A stretch of DNA of 64,000 nt from Carnegiea gigantea (taxonomy: Eukaryota > Streptophyta > Magnoliopsida > Caryophyllales > Cactaceae). The position numbers and the translations under genes are program-made. Below the pieces are notes generated by a model that ran no database searches, was not told where the DNA came from, and saw only the letters and a program-made list of their open reading frames with translations. Location: the NCBI GenBank assembly GCA_029747015.1, contig JAKOGI010000025.1, positions 1,459,001 to 1,523,000 of the forward strand, read 5' to 3'. Of the stretch, positions 12,916-25,090 are shown one piece after another (the stretch's first letter is position 1; every line of letters begins with the position of its first letter).

Positions 12916-15270
12916 GAAGCTGCAAGTCAGCAAGTGTGAGCACCCAACACCACAAAGTACAAATCGATGGGGCTGGCATCGAAGCTGAGCTCAATGAGCC
13001 ACTGACATTGCATTGCCCTGACAAACGAGTCATTCGATTCGGTATGAATTAGGTCGAGTTATTTTAAGTTCAGGTATATTTCGATTCAATTGATGTTTGG
13101 TCAAATAAATTTGTTATGCAAAAATAAGTATCTTTTGTAGGAAATCTCAAGTCAAACATGATTTATTTTTTGCTACACTTTCAGGCAATGTCGTTTTGGC
13201 GTCGAGTCAAGTATAGGTCCAAATTTTTCGTTTTGAATTTTAAATCTTGGGTATCGGGATTTGCGAGTTAATTTTGTATTAGAAGTTTCCAATCCAGTAT
13301 AGATAATTGAATCAAGTAAGGCAGGCCTTGTTTTGTTTTTTTGAAGGTGTGGTAAATTGGCAATATTTTTCTCCATCTAGACAGAGGGAAAGCAAAGATG
13401 AAACTATTAAGGATGTCGTTATATTGAAACTTAATTTATGTCAAACAGGCTTCTATCTCAATTACAGTCTCTTGGAAAAATTTAAGTAATAGACACATTA
13501 ATGTAAAAATGAAATTGGCATTTCTTAGTAATGGGATCTACTCTAAACATATTTTATTTTCATTTTAATGCTCACCATATGGGACTACACAAGCATTCTT
13601 GACTCCACAAGCCAACATTTGATTTTTTTTTCGGGGGGGACGTAATTGTCAATCTTGCAAATCAATGAGAGGATTAAGGCACGTTAAGCAAAATTAGTTG
13701 TTTAGGTAACAAATTGTCATTTAAGAAGTTGATAGTTGTTTAGATGGCAGACAACGTTTATAATTTAACTTTTAACATATAGTTGCTTAGATGAGTTGTT
13801 GAAACAAATGTATTTAGTAAATTTAGCTGTTGGATTAGCTAATTAATGTAAATTAATATAAAAGGATACAGATAACAAAGATAAAATTTTCAAAGGACAT
13901 TTTTGAACCAAAAAATAAAAAACGGTACTTTTGAATCTCAAAAGCTAGTACTATTAGTTATTTAGAAATGCTGCTTGAAATGATAAACACTACTTGCAAT
14001 GTGATTTAAAACACCAGGCTATCAAACACTAAAAATTGACTGATTAGTGTCCTGACTCAATCAGAATACAAAACACTACTCAAAATGTCGTTGATGAACA
14101 TGGACTTAATATTTGATGCCAATGGCTCCGGAAGGAGGGGGGAGGATATGTCCCCAAGCAACGTGTTTGATTTTGCTGCAAACCTGCAAAATCAAACATA
14201 AAGGAGTTTTAAGGGATTTGAATATTCGATACTTGTTTCTCTTCATATTTCAGTGAAGTATTATATTCGAATATTTTAAATAGAGAAAACTTGTGCTTAG
14301 AAAACTCTATTAATTATGCATTGACACTAGCTTAAGTCGGGTTGATGGAGGATCAAATGATCAATGACCAAAACAAAATCCACACAGTGTGGGGAAAATA
14401 CAAATTCGAAATACCCATGCATCAAATAGTTACCCAAACAAAAGCAATTATCAAACCATCTTTTCATTCAAATACTCCTAACAGTGATAAAAGGCTACTC
14501 ATTTGCAACTATCGTGCACTACAGTAAGTCTGTAAGACTATAAATCCTTCATTGGACACCCACATTTCGGATTTCACAGCAAAAGTTATACAATCATTTC
14601 AACATGAGAGGAGGGTAATCCAGAGTACAATGGTTCCCTATTTTATTAGTACAATGCAGACCAATTATGCCAATCATTGAAACAGAACGAGTTGATATAA
14701 ACTATTTAGGTGAAGGCAACTGCCCACCAGCACCCACCATTGTAAACATAACCAGCCAGATCACTACATCACTGGATCTTGCTGTTCCACACCAAATATG
14801 CCATTTCTTTCTTTCTTCTTTCTTTCTTTCTTGTTAAAAAAAAGATGCAGTTTGGGACAGCAGTAATAACAATAAAGAAGGCAGAGTACAGAAAGTATTC
14901 ACAAAGACCATTTGATAAGGAGATCACTGACACAAATAGCTTTGTTCCACTCCTTAAGAAATTCAGGATTTAAGGGATACAAAAGGACTGCAATCTATAC
15001 AAATTCTGATGGAACCCAACACAAATTGTACAACTTTCAAAGACAAATAAGATTCTATATTACAAACAATCCCACATCCAGGCTTTTTCTTTCTAAACCC
15101 CACCATAAACATCTAATTATCACCCTTATCAAAAAAGAATCTGATAATCACAATGCCACACTTTTTCCTTTACTTTTTTGCTTTATTTTTAAATAAACAA
15201 ATTCTGTACTTTCATGTCACCCATGAATAGCAAATCATCTTCATACCTTAGTACGATCAGTATTTGTATG
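12916..15270. other. Spacer and probable 3' untranslated region of the KLCR gene
   Basis: No gene is recognised. Sequence left of the KLCR stop (roughly 14600-15270) is probably its 3' untranslated region. About 13670-14095 is A+T-rich, with repeated GTTGTTTAG-like words that weakly resemble the MITE at 18759-19155. A short open stretch at about 14099-14193 (MDLIFDANGSG...) looks faintly exon-like, but I cannot place it. A (TTTC)n microsatellite lies at about 14805-14832. Confidence 0.4.
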
Positions 15271-17596
15271 TTAAGAGTTGGCATCAAGAAGGTCTTCTAG
15301 GGATCTAACTTTTCTGCTTCGAACTTTGCCTGCTTCTTTTAGCAGCTCAGCCAACCTCCTCTTTTCATCATCCACATCAGGATTCGCCGTTCCCAGTTTC
15401 TCCTCCCTCATCCCAACGACGTATTCTAGAATTTCTATAGCATCATCCAACCTGTACCACATGCAGGGTGCACACCCATCACTGATATTATGGTGTTGAT
15501 AAAAAGGGAAAGATATTACATGTGAACTGATTCATTGCTGAGATTTTACAAGCAATTAATAAACAGTAACAACTATTTTTTGCACCTATATGTTAAATAG
15601 AAACAGCTACGTTAGACTGCCTACTCAAAATACATGGAAAACGAAAATGCTTGTAAGAAGAAACAGGGAAAGGATAATACCTGCCCATCGCATCATAAGT
15701 TCCAGCAAGATTACTATATACACCGAGTGTTTCAGGATGATATGGACCATATTCTTCCTCCAAAATGCTCCTGGATTCTTCGAACAATTCTGCAGCCTCG
15801 TTGATAGCATAGTGTTGGATACAAGCAAGCCCCATTTGATTAAGAACTGTTCCAAAATAGGCAGACTTCTTCTCCCCACCAACACGGAGTTTTGTAACAG
15901 CACTCTTGAGGGAATTATACGATTCATGATAATTCCCAAGCATATAGTACATGACCCCCATTTGGGCCTCAATCCCCGCAATTGTATTTTGCTGTCCAGG
16001 TGCATCATTATATATTTTCAAGGCTTTTCGAAGTAGCTTAATTGCCTGCTCAAGCTCATCCATCAACTCATACAGGCCAGCAACATCGGTTAACCCACTA
16101 GCAATATCCTCTGAAGGCATTCCAGGGATGGGCTTGCTATAAATATGAAGTGCATTTTCACAGTATGACTTGGACTCACTAAACTTGCCTATCTTGTTAT
16201 ACAAATCCGCAAGGCGGATGTACACTGAAGCAATAGTTGGATGATTTTCGCCTTTCATAGACTTGAAAGCTGTGAGAGCTTTCTCATAGGCAGAAATAGC
16301 CTCATCATATCGGGAGAGTGACAAGTACGTATCTCCAATGCTACAATCAACGAAAGCCACCTCTTTTTCCTCACCATTCGCTGCCATTGCCATACTGCCT
16401 AATACTAGATGTTCCAGAGCCTTTTCATGATCACCCTTTATTTCACAAATGAGACCCATGAGCCTCCTGTCTGCTGCCTCTTCTATGGAAGTTGGTGAAC
16501 CATTCTCTTTGTGGATATCGAGAGCCATCTGACATAGCTTCTCGGCCTCATCAAATTGCATTGCTTGAACATGGGCTTCAGCCAAGTACCTGCAAGTTTC
16601 ACCAACTCGGACATCTTTTTCACCTAGAACATGTCTCTGTATCTCCAAACCTTTTGTGTAGTAAAATATTGAATTCTTAACCTCACTAAGCATTGCGAAG
16701 GTATCACCGAGTTGCATATACCCTGAAAATTTTGCAAGTGCATGATCCTGGCCATCCTCAACAGAGGGAATCCCAATGGAGCGCTGGAGAACCTGAATTG
16801 CCTCCCTGTGCTGTCCTAGTGCACAGTGTATTGCAGCTGTAACATGTAAAGACATCACCAATTCTAAACTAGGCTTCCCATTTGAACATATTTCAAACGA
16901 CTTTGCTGCTCGAACTGCCAAGCTGAGAGCCTTATGGAGATGATCCCCGGATGCGAGCAAATCCCTCGCTTGCTTGAGCAAAAAGGATCCAAGATCTGGG
17001 TTATCCAAGGCCGATGCAGACCCTGCAAGTGGGAAATTTCTTGGCTTCTTCTGAGGAGTTGTCTTTTTCTTTGAGATTTCACCATTCTGCTGTGGGCACT
17101 CATCATATTCAGATCCCAGCAACAAATTAGCATCCTTTTTAAAATGCCCCAAAGAGGCAGAAGTGATGCCTGCAGAGCGGGTTTTATCTACCAAACCGAT
17201 ATCTTCATCACCAGAACCATTCTCCCTTTTGTCAGGATCACCATGGATCTCCTCCTCTCTAACTTCTTCCTCCATTATCTGCAATTCCCTCATCCGCCCG
17301 CCAACAAGATGTCTCAACTCTGAATCAATTCTGGATTCATTGCCTTCTGACAGATAACTATGCCTTGAAGGAGACTGATCTAAACTCTGCATCTCACACA
17401 CATTATCATAAAGCTGGTCAATCGACATGTCAACAGCCCCTTCCATTGGAGCTTCCTTCTCTCGCTCACTCTGAGGCCTTTGGGGGCTCAAAGTACTTTG
17501 TGAGGACCTTGCATTATAAACTGAATTCTCCTTACTGGGTGTCACATTTGTTTCCAACCCAACTTCATTAATTCCATCCACAACAATTCCAGGCAT
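15271..17596 (-). CDS. KLCR: Kinesin light chain-related TPR protein (KLCR/CMU family)
   Basis: KLCR proteins, also called CELLULOSE SYNTHASE-MICROTUBULE UNCOUPLING (CMU), are plant TPR scaffolds that stabilise cortical microtubules and link them to partners such as IQD proteins. Two exons, 15681-17596 and 15271-15451, make 2097 nt or 698 residues. The second splices in at a GTACAG acceptor and ends in TAA at 15271-15273. The start is ATG 17596 (MPGIVVDG), the family N-terminus. An upstream in-frame ATG at 17671 lies beyond the probable leader-intron acceptor. The protein has an acidic, Ser/Pro-rich N-terminus, the family block SIDQLYDNVCEMQSLDQSPS, RIDSELRHLVGGRMRE, and TPR repeats from about residue 230 to 680 (for example GDTYLSLSRYDEAISAYEKA). 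No truncation or frameshift is seen. Which KLCR paralogue it is cannot be decided here. Confidence 0.94.
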
Positions 17597-18420
17597 CTTT
17601 ACAAATGTAGGACCAAAAATTTTAACTACAAAACACTTCAAATAGAACACTATACAATCTGCAGTTTCCAAATAAAATCAAAGTAAGACAAAAATCACAG
17701 TCAAGCAACAAAAGCGCATTAAATCTACTTCCAGTGACAATCTAGTTCATGCCAAGCATGCAAGCAAGCAGTCACAAGAACATACAAACAAAATGCTGGT
17801 TCAGGCATTTTTACAAACACCTAATAGCCTAAATTGTACAATTCCCACAATGTCAAAACAACCACTACCCACTTGAATTGATCGCAAAACAGACATACCC
17901 AAATAGAAAAAAAAAAAAAAAAACTAAAAACCAGTCTTCGGAGCAAACAACTAAATGATTAGGAATATTTTCAACAGATTAATCATAACCATAGAAGATA
18001 GTGCTAGGAAAAATGCATTTTTTTGACAGTGGTCAAATAAAACAAGATCCCAGAATGAAAATGCTGACATTATGCAAAACCAAAAAGAAATAACACATAC
18101 CTCAGATATCAACCACAGTTGGGCATAATCTACAAACAAGAAGTGACCGAAAGAATAGAGATTTACAGAAGAGAAAACAACATAGAGAGATACTATCTGA
18201 TAGTTTACAGAATAACAGAAGAAAACAGAGTGAAGAGTATGAATACTGAGGAGTAATAGGAGAATAGTGTGGGCAAAATGGGCGAAACAGAGAGGGAGAA
18301 GGTGGAATGTCAGAGGAAAAAGATGGCGACTTCTCGACCAACCCACAAACCGACCCAGCTGGCATCCAGCAGCCCCAGTTTTTGTTTGAAAATCTTTCAC
18401 GCTGTGCTGCCATTTTCATA
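17597..18420 (-). other. KLCR 5' leader with probable leader intron
   Basis: On the minus strand a good donor (ATCTGAG then GTATGTG) ends a probable leader exon at 18101. A TTTTGTAG acceptor ends at 17626. A 475-bp intron (17626-18100) would therefore interrupt the leader, leaving 29 nt before the ATG at 17596. The upstream leader probably lies within about 18101-18300. Leader introns are common in plant genes. Transcript data would settle this. Confidence 0.6.
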
Positions 18421-18758
18421 CATTCATCCCCTTTGAACTTGATTTAGATTATATTAGCTTTGGATTTGACCTTTTAAACAGAGACGGAGTATTGTTTTTT
18501 TCTCATGCAAGATTTAGTTTTGATATATATTTTTTTTCTGGGTCTCATTTGCTTTCTAAGGTTTTTTTTTGAGATGATCAAGTAGTAATTAAGAGAATCA
18601 AATATAATCAACAAAGGAGAAAAAAAGAAGCTTCTTTGTGCAATTAAGCTAGCAATTGTCCACCCTTCTCCTTCCACTGATGGCGCACACTGCCGACACT
18701 TAATTTTTATTTCCTATATGATACAGTCTTTTTATGGATGGTATCCATTATCTAATGA

Positions 18759-19155
18759 CCCTGTTTGGTAAACAGCTGTTAGCTGTTTGTGTTAGTTGTT
18801 AGCTATTTGAATTAGCTGTCTGAATTAGATATTTTTAGAAAAAGTGTTTGGTAAAAACTAGTTGTTTCTAAAAAATATGTTGTTAAATTTTTATTTATAT
18901 CCTTATTTATGAAGTAGTTTTTAATGAAATGTATGCAATTTTTCCAAATTTATGGACAATTATGTCATTTCATAAAAAAAATTTCCTCAAAAGACTAATG
19001 AAAATAACTTTTTCAAAAAGAGCTTTTTGGAGCCAAACAGCTATTACAAACAGCTCTTTACCAAACACCCATTAGCTGTTTGACTTGGTCAAAACAGTTA
19101 AAATCCTCCCAAATAACTATTTTTTCTCAAACAGCTATTGTTATCAAACACCCCT
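18759..19155. mobile_element. MITE with GTTTGGTAAACAGC-type termini (hAT-like)
   Basis: The left end (CCTGTTTGGTAAACAGCTGT) matches the reverse complement of the right end (GGGTGTTTGATAACAATAGC). The interior is built from words such as AGCTGTTTG and GAGCTTTTTGGAGCCAAACA. At about 397 bp it has no coding capacity. I could not find a convincing 8-bp target-site duplication, so the superfamily is inferred from the termini. Confidence 0.6.
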
Positions 19156-19344
19156 ATATTAGCTTTGTAGTGTTAAAATTTTTTTATTTTAGGTGGTCTT
19201 GCCTGTTTCTAGTGGGATTTATAGTTTGGTGGTCTTGGATTTTTTTTTAAAATTTTGGCTTTTGTTTGGCTTTTTTGAGCTGATGGAGGTAATATGTGGT
19301 TTTTTTGTAAGATGAAGTTATATCAGCATTTCTATGAGTAAGGA

Positions 19345-19442
19345 TATCTGTAGATGTAAGCTTGCCTACATCTGAATCCCCCCAAATTCTACGAAAACAG
19401 ACTCATAGTGGAAGATGATGGTGTTACTGTTGTTGTTGTTGT
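19345..19442 (+). mobile_element. Diverged SINE 3' portion
   Basis: The plus strand has GTAAGCTTGCCTACATCTG, a run of C, then a (GTT)n tail at about 19428-19442. This is the 3'-end layout of the SINE at 3138-3228, with many substitutions. I did not identify the head or a target-site duplication. Confidence 0.5.
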
Positions 19443-20755
19443 TTGTATATGTAGTTATCTTCTTACCTATCACTAGATGGTTTTCTCACTTTATTAAAAC
19501 TCGATAATGATTAAAAAAACAATAGTAACCTTTTATACATTTCGGGTGTTTTTAAAAGTCATGTTATCTATTTTAAATGAAAGGAGCGTGAGCCAGCAAG
19601 AAAGGTGAAGCCAATTATGATTAGTGCCAGTTAACCTAACCGTGTCACATTGATGAGTTGAACCAATCAAATTCAATGACAAACACTGCCTCGCTTTTTT
19701 TTGGGGGAAATAAAAATATATGTATCACTAAGTAATAATAGTGTTAATGAGCCAGACAAATAGTGAGATCTAAATTATTATACTACTAGCCTTTAACAAC
19801 CCCCCCCCCAAAAAAATAGAAGTTATATATATTGCCAACTTATATTGTTTTTTTTTTACTCAATAATTTCTCAAGGTTGTTTATTCTGACAACAAAACTT
19901 GAATATTTTCGGATATCGATATCCTAACTTTCACTTGAGTTGATTTGAGTTGATAAAGTTGATTTGCAAGCTCCAAAGATAGCTCACTAGAGTTGATTTG
20001 AGTTGGTTGTAAGAATGCTTCAACGTTATAGTTGAAATCAATTGATTTATGCACAATATAAGTAAAAGCAATGTTTGATTGGAGTACAAAAATGTCTAAC
20101 ACAAGAGATAATAGAACAATTGCAGTTAATTCGGTAAAAATAAATTCAAATTCAATGGCAATTCTACACGATCCTTACTAGTGCTATAAGCATATAGCCA
20201 AATGCGACAATAGATAAGGTTTTGAACCTCTTGTACTTTTCTAACTAGAATTAATCATATCAAATTCAAGATACTAACGAATTTGATATTTTCTTATTTG
20301 TAGCTAGAGTAACTTGATGAACTTCACCATTCTTAAAGCATTCACATATTCTTCCTAGCCATGTATTATTCAATACGATTGAACAGAGGGACATAAAAGT
20401 ATTACTATATTAAGGGGAAAAAGAGGTTAGATTTGAAACTTTCGATAGCCAAATTCTACGACTCCAAAAGTCTTAATCCCGTTGAACCTTTGGGGCTACC
20501 TTTAAGGCTTCACATGTCTGATAAATCTTTGGAAAATGCAAAGCATAATGTCTTTGTTAATCTTGTGAATATTTACTGTCAAATGTATAATGCTCTCTGA
20601 GAAATTAAAAAAGGAAATAGATAAGGATATCCAGACCTCAAAGAGAGGACTTAATGAGAACTGAGAAGAGAATGGGCCAAAATTTTGCACTTGATTTGAG
20701 TCCCCAAAGACTAAATTGATCTTAAAAAAAATTGAGAGGAGAAATGGGGCAAAAA

Positions 20756-20756
<1 letters not shown>
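19443..20756. other. Gene-free spacer
   Basis: A+T-rich sequence with homopolymer runs, for example C run at 19800-19809. No coding region or element is recognised. The repeated word GAGTTGATTTGAGTTG occurs at about 19936-20005. Confidence 0.5.

Positions 20757-20835
<79 letters not shown>
20757..20835 (-). tRNA. trnL-UAG: tRNA-Leu (anticodon UAG)
   Basis: Read on the minus strand the 79-nt sequence folds as a class II tRNA. The acceptor arms are GACAGTT and AGCTGTC, pairing throughout with one G-T wobble. Box A is TGGCCGAGTGGT. The anticodon stem CCAGA/TCTGG encloses the loop TTTAGGC, giving anticodon TAG, which reads CUA leucine codons. A long variable arm (TCCGAAAGGGCG) follows, and box B is GGTTCAAATCC. 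No intron is present and CCA is not encoded, as usual for nuclear tRNA genes. Confidence 0.95.
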
Positions 20836-21453
20836 GCTTGATGACTACGGCCTTTATTTTTAACCATCTATTTTCTTATCCATGATGATAACAACAAAGC
20901 CAAAAAAACAGAAATAAAAATAATATAATCCTCCACCTAAGAAACAAATTTTAACATCACCTGAATTGAATAATGCTACTCCATCGGATCAACCAATTCT
21001 CTGAACATTTTTGTTCTAAGAGCAATATTTAATTACTTCATACAAATATCTAAACCATGTAAATCTTCATATTTTGACTTTAGAATGCAAATATTTTGAG
21101 TTAAAGAAGTGCAAATATTTGTTCAATCTATATATTTACATACGCCAACTAATATTTGTTCTCAATACCAAAACGCAAATATTATGAGGGGAAAACAGTT
21201 CTTAACATGTCTTCCCGCTCATAGATTCGGAAGGCAATAAGAACACTAGAAACCACAACACAGAAACATATTTGCTCAGCCATTCATACTTATTTTGAAT
21301 ACATTTTTTGTCCCAGATGACCACAAGGGTATAAATTTGTTTGTAAATGTGATGTAACTTTCTCTATTTCATCTATTTCCTGTACATACTCTACAGCTAG
21401 TATAAAATTTGCAGCAGCAAATACACCGATGGATGGACAGAAACTCTGCTAAA
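20836..21453. other. Spacer with the probable 3' untranslated region of CASPL4A
   Basis: No gene is seen. The part next to the CASPL4A stop (about 21200-21453) probably forms its 3' untranslated region. Confidence 0.45.
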
Positions 21454-24400
21454 TCAGGATAACTCGCGGGTGCAGAGGTTGTAACCCGAAATCATGGAGC
21501 TCAAGGCGAAGGCAATGAATGCTAGGAAGGCCATGCTGACCGAAGCACTAGCCTTTTCTGTGAAGTCGTCTTTCCCCCAGTTCGCTTGCCAGTCATCAAC
21601 CCTCGTTGCTGCTGCTGATGAGGCTGATATCAGGAGATATGCAAGTACCTGCCAAAATCAACAGGAGGCACACAGATTTTATCTCCGATTCAACAGGAAT
21701 GTACATAACAAAAAAGCAAATTGCTGACTCCTTCAACTACGGCATGTATCAATGTGCCAATATACTCCTCGGAAGTTGGACTACAAAGATAGACTCTTTT
21801 CAAATTGACCCAACAGCAATTAAGGCCTAAATTCATCAACTCGAGTAGAGGATGAACTTGTCATTGATTCGCAAGTCCTTGCTGCTAAGGAAAGGAAGAG
21901 GAAGACATCTATATTTATGCAAGGTCAACTCATATTCATGGATTTGCAAGCATGGGCATTACAGACATGTTCTTGAGTTTTGAATCATGTATCATACTTG
22001 CCTGATCTGAAATAAAGTCAAATTGATGGCGGAGATGGTGTTTGATAACATGTTTCCCGGTTGCCAAATGGTAGGATAGATCATATGCTTGAAACCCCGA
22101 ATACACAAATCCCATAATAGCCACTGTCAAACAATACCTGCACTCAGACAATTGCAGTGTCAACTTTGCTGCATATGGTAAATTATTGAGTGCATGAACT
22201 GATATCTTTAATTATGCGCTCAAGTTATTGCATTGAATGGGAGAAATGTAGGTAAATCAAGTACAAGTTGTGTTTAGTGGTCTCCGAGTTAAAGGTTGCT
22301 GATGACAGTAGTATTATACACAAGTAACACAATGTAATATCATACACAAGTAACACAATCAGACTTGATCCACCAAAAGCATGACTGTTGATAGCTACCG
22401 AAACTTGGTAATGGGTCTAATGGCACAGAAAGAAGGCAGCATTGCATTATGCAGATAAAAGTTCCATGCTTAATCATTAATCATAATACAGTTAAAACGG
22501 AACTTATAGGGGCCGCACTGCAGACTAATGCCACTCCAGGTTTGTGTTGCTTATATATAGTGAATTGACAATGTAATTGCTCATCCAAATGAAATGATCA
22601 ACCTATCCTATCAGAATATTAAAATATAATAAAATCCCAGGCAATGGACTAGAATGGAAGCACAGGTTCAACCTGCTGGATGCATGATGTGGGTTTAAAA
22701 CTGGCAAATGAAATGAAAGGATTGCCAAATGGTAAGAGAGGCATAAGTCACAGAGTTTCCCTTTCATATGATGAGGTGTGAAAGTGCAGCCGCACATCTT
22801 GACAAAGCCAACAATCATGAATAAGCTTACAACCTAAGTAGAAAACTCACCAACTGACCTTTGTCAGCTAAGTCTACAGAAGCTTCTTTATCCGACCCTA
22901 ATATCAACCAATATTATGACAGCACCAAACCAGAAATGTAGCGGTACAATATGAACCATAACCAGCACAATCTCAATATCACCCATTGGAATGCTGCGTT
23001 ACGACAGCTGCATACGTACAAACACCTTGATGAGCCCAGTTCAGACTTAATAATGCATGCTCTCACCACATGCCCCCGCCTCTAGATGCAAAGCCTCAGC
23101 TAGAATCCAAAAAATTGTTCATGTCCTCACCTAAATGTTCAATCTTGCTGATTGAACAAAAACTGTCGCTTTTAGACATGAGGAGGTAAAATCATGAAGA
23201 TGACTAGTCATTGACACCCTTAGAAAAGAACTTGCAGGCACTTCAACTGGCTGTAGGCTAGTTAAAATTAAAAGGACATACATTATCTCGTTATCAGCAA
23301 CTTCATTTGTTCACTTCTGACTTATAAGCACTCATAGAACTCTTTGTCAAGCCATTTACACACCACAATCAACTGCTCCTTGCAAGTCTTCAATCTCTCT
23401 AGAACCTCACGGAACTCCACAACTTGACTTTGGTAGAACAGAAATTCATGAAGTTGACATGAGTTTCAGCTTTCATAGACGATTCAATCAATATGGACCA
23501 GGGAAACTAAAATCAGGTTATAGATTGTGAGACATAAGGATTCCATCCCCATGATTTTTCCCATGTAAAATGATAAGTGTCTTATAGCAAGACACTTCTT
23601 AAGTGTCTTGTTTGGATTGAAAAGTAATACTATTATGTATCAAATTTTTAAAAAATGGTGTATTTGAATAGTGGAAGATTGATACAACCTACAAATTGTG
23701 TAAAACATTATTTTTAACCATATTCATTCACAATTAGAAAGTTATGTGCATGATATGTTTTATGGATAGGGTTAATTTGATTAGAGTGTCATTTTGATCC
23801 ATTGGCATAACTGATGAATGCTAGAACTCTACCATTTATAATTAATTCTAATTGTTAAAAATTTCGTGAGTTCAGATCATTAGATATATTAATTTTAATC
23901 AAGGTAAGACACTTAACAAGTGCCTTGCTACAAGACATATATCATCGCTCTTTCCCCATTTAACCTACAAATTGCAAAACTAAAATGATAGGGACAATTG
24001 GTGGCCATTCTAAAGGCTCCTCAAGACACAATTCACCTCAAAAACATAAAAAGCTAAACACTTCACCCTCCAACAGCCACAATTGTTCCTAAACACCATA
24101 AACCATATGAAGGCAAAAAAGACGAAGCCTCCTAGCATGCTTCTGATACAGACATAGGATATGACCTCCATACTTGAGTAAGCATTTCAAAGATTCACAA
24201 CAGTAGCAAGGAAGGAAATTTCAGCAAATGCATTAATTTCAATTACGGTAGACTGCAGATATGGGATACAAATTCAAACCTAAAATTGGCAATTGAGCTC
24301 AACCCCAAAAAGAAATACCCACAAAAAAAAAAGCAAAAAAAAGATGGTAATCATCATGCCCTATCAAGAATCAAAGAACCCATTTCCCATAACAAGAATT

Positions 24401-25038
24401 AGAGCAAAAGCAAGAAGAATTGAACTGACTCACCTGTACTCTTTGTACCGATCAAAGGAATCTCCACTCCAACCCTGAGTCTTATTAGACGCCATAACCG
24501 AGAAAGATACCAAGCAAAACACAAATTCCAAAGCCCTAAGCACTAAAGCCACCACGGTCACCATACCCAACTTCTTCCCCACAAACCCCAGCGTCCCATT
24601 TCCCGCTCCTCCGCCGTACGCGACGCCGGACTGCGGTGGCCCCTCCTCCCGCCGGTTGAAGCTGATGACGTGGTGATGAGATACAGGAGGAGGTGGGAAA
24701 TTATCAGGTGGGGTAGTGGGCAGCGGCGAAGTCATTGGGGAATAGTACTTCTCAACTGCCACCATCGCTCCGCCTCCTCCTCGGCCGTTCTTGGTACCAG
24801 GGGAGCATGATGTTGGCGGTTCTGGGTCGTCAGATCGAAGGGACGACTCGGATTGCAGGGGCGAGTGAGGTGACTCGTCAAAGTAGAACTTGCGCTTGGA
24901 CTCGGGTTCGGCTTCGGCTTCGGCTTCTGGGTGTGCTGGCGGATCCGGGTAGGAGGGCAGTGAGACAGAAAGGGGTGGCGGGCGTGGCGGTTTCTTGGCC
25001 GTGGGCGACGGTTCTTGGTGGCTGTGGTGGTTCTGCAT
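21454..25038 (-). CDS. CASPL4A: CASP-like protein, 4A type (four-span membrane protein)
   Basis: CASPL proteins are small four-helix relatives of the Casparian-strip membrane-domain scaffolds and sit in the plasma membrane. Three exons, 24434-25038, 22002-22137 and 21454-21648, make 936 nt or 311 residues ending at TGA 21454-21456. The start is ATG 25038 (MQNHHSHQ). An upstream in-frame ATG at 25107 would add low-complexity residues encoded by the leader CT tract. The first 150 residues are a Pro/Ser-rich cytosolic tail typical of subgroup 4A. Helices lie at about 157-184 (with Arg168), 204-222, 248-262 and 284-304. Arg in helix 1 and Asp265 after helix 3 match the conserved CASP charges. Intron 2 starts with GC rather than GT (CAG then GCAAGT). 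Intron 1 (about 2.3 kb) holds a MITE. Confidence 0.9.
23571..23944. mobile_element. MITE with about 40-bp terminal inverted repeats in CASPL4A intron 1
   Basis: The left end TGATAAGTGTCTTATAGCAA and the reverse complement of the right end (TGATATATGTCTTGTAGCAA) stay similar for about 40 bp. Each terminus is itself a small hairpin (AAGTGTCTTAT/ATAGCAAGACACTT). The 374-bp element has no reading frame. A diverged relative lies at 62872-63130. No target-site duplication was evident. Confidence 0.75.
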
Positions 25039-25064
25039 AGTACTGTGACAGTAGAGAGAGAAAT

Positions 25065-25090
25065 CTAGAGAGAGAGAGAGAGAGAGAGGA
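25065..25090 (-). repeat. (CT)n tract in the CASPL4A leader
   Basis: The plus strand is (GA)n, so the message would carry (CU)n about 30 nt upstream of the start codon. Pyrimidine-rich patches are frequent around plant transcription starts. A similar tract precedes SIS3. Confidence 0.75.

Noticed and set aside
17597..17671. Upstream in-frame ATG of the KLCR frame at 17671
   Set aside because: It would add residues unlike the family N-terminus, and most of it lies in the probable leader intron. MPGIVVDG at 17596 fits the family.
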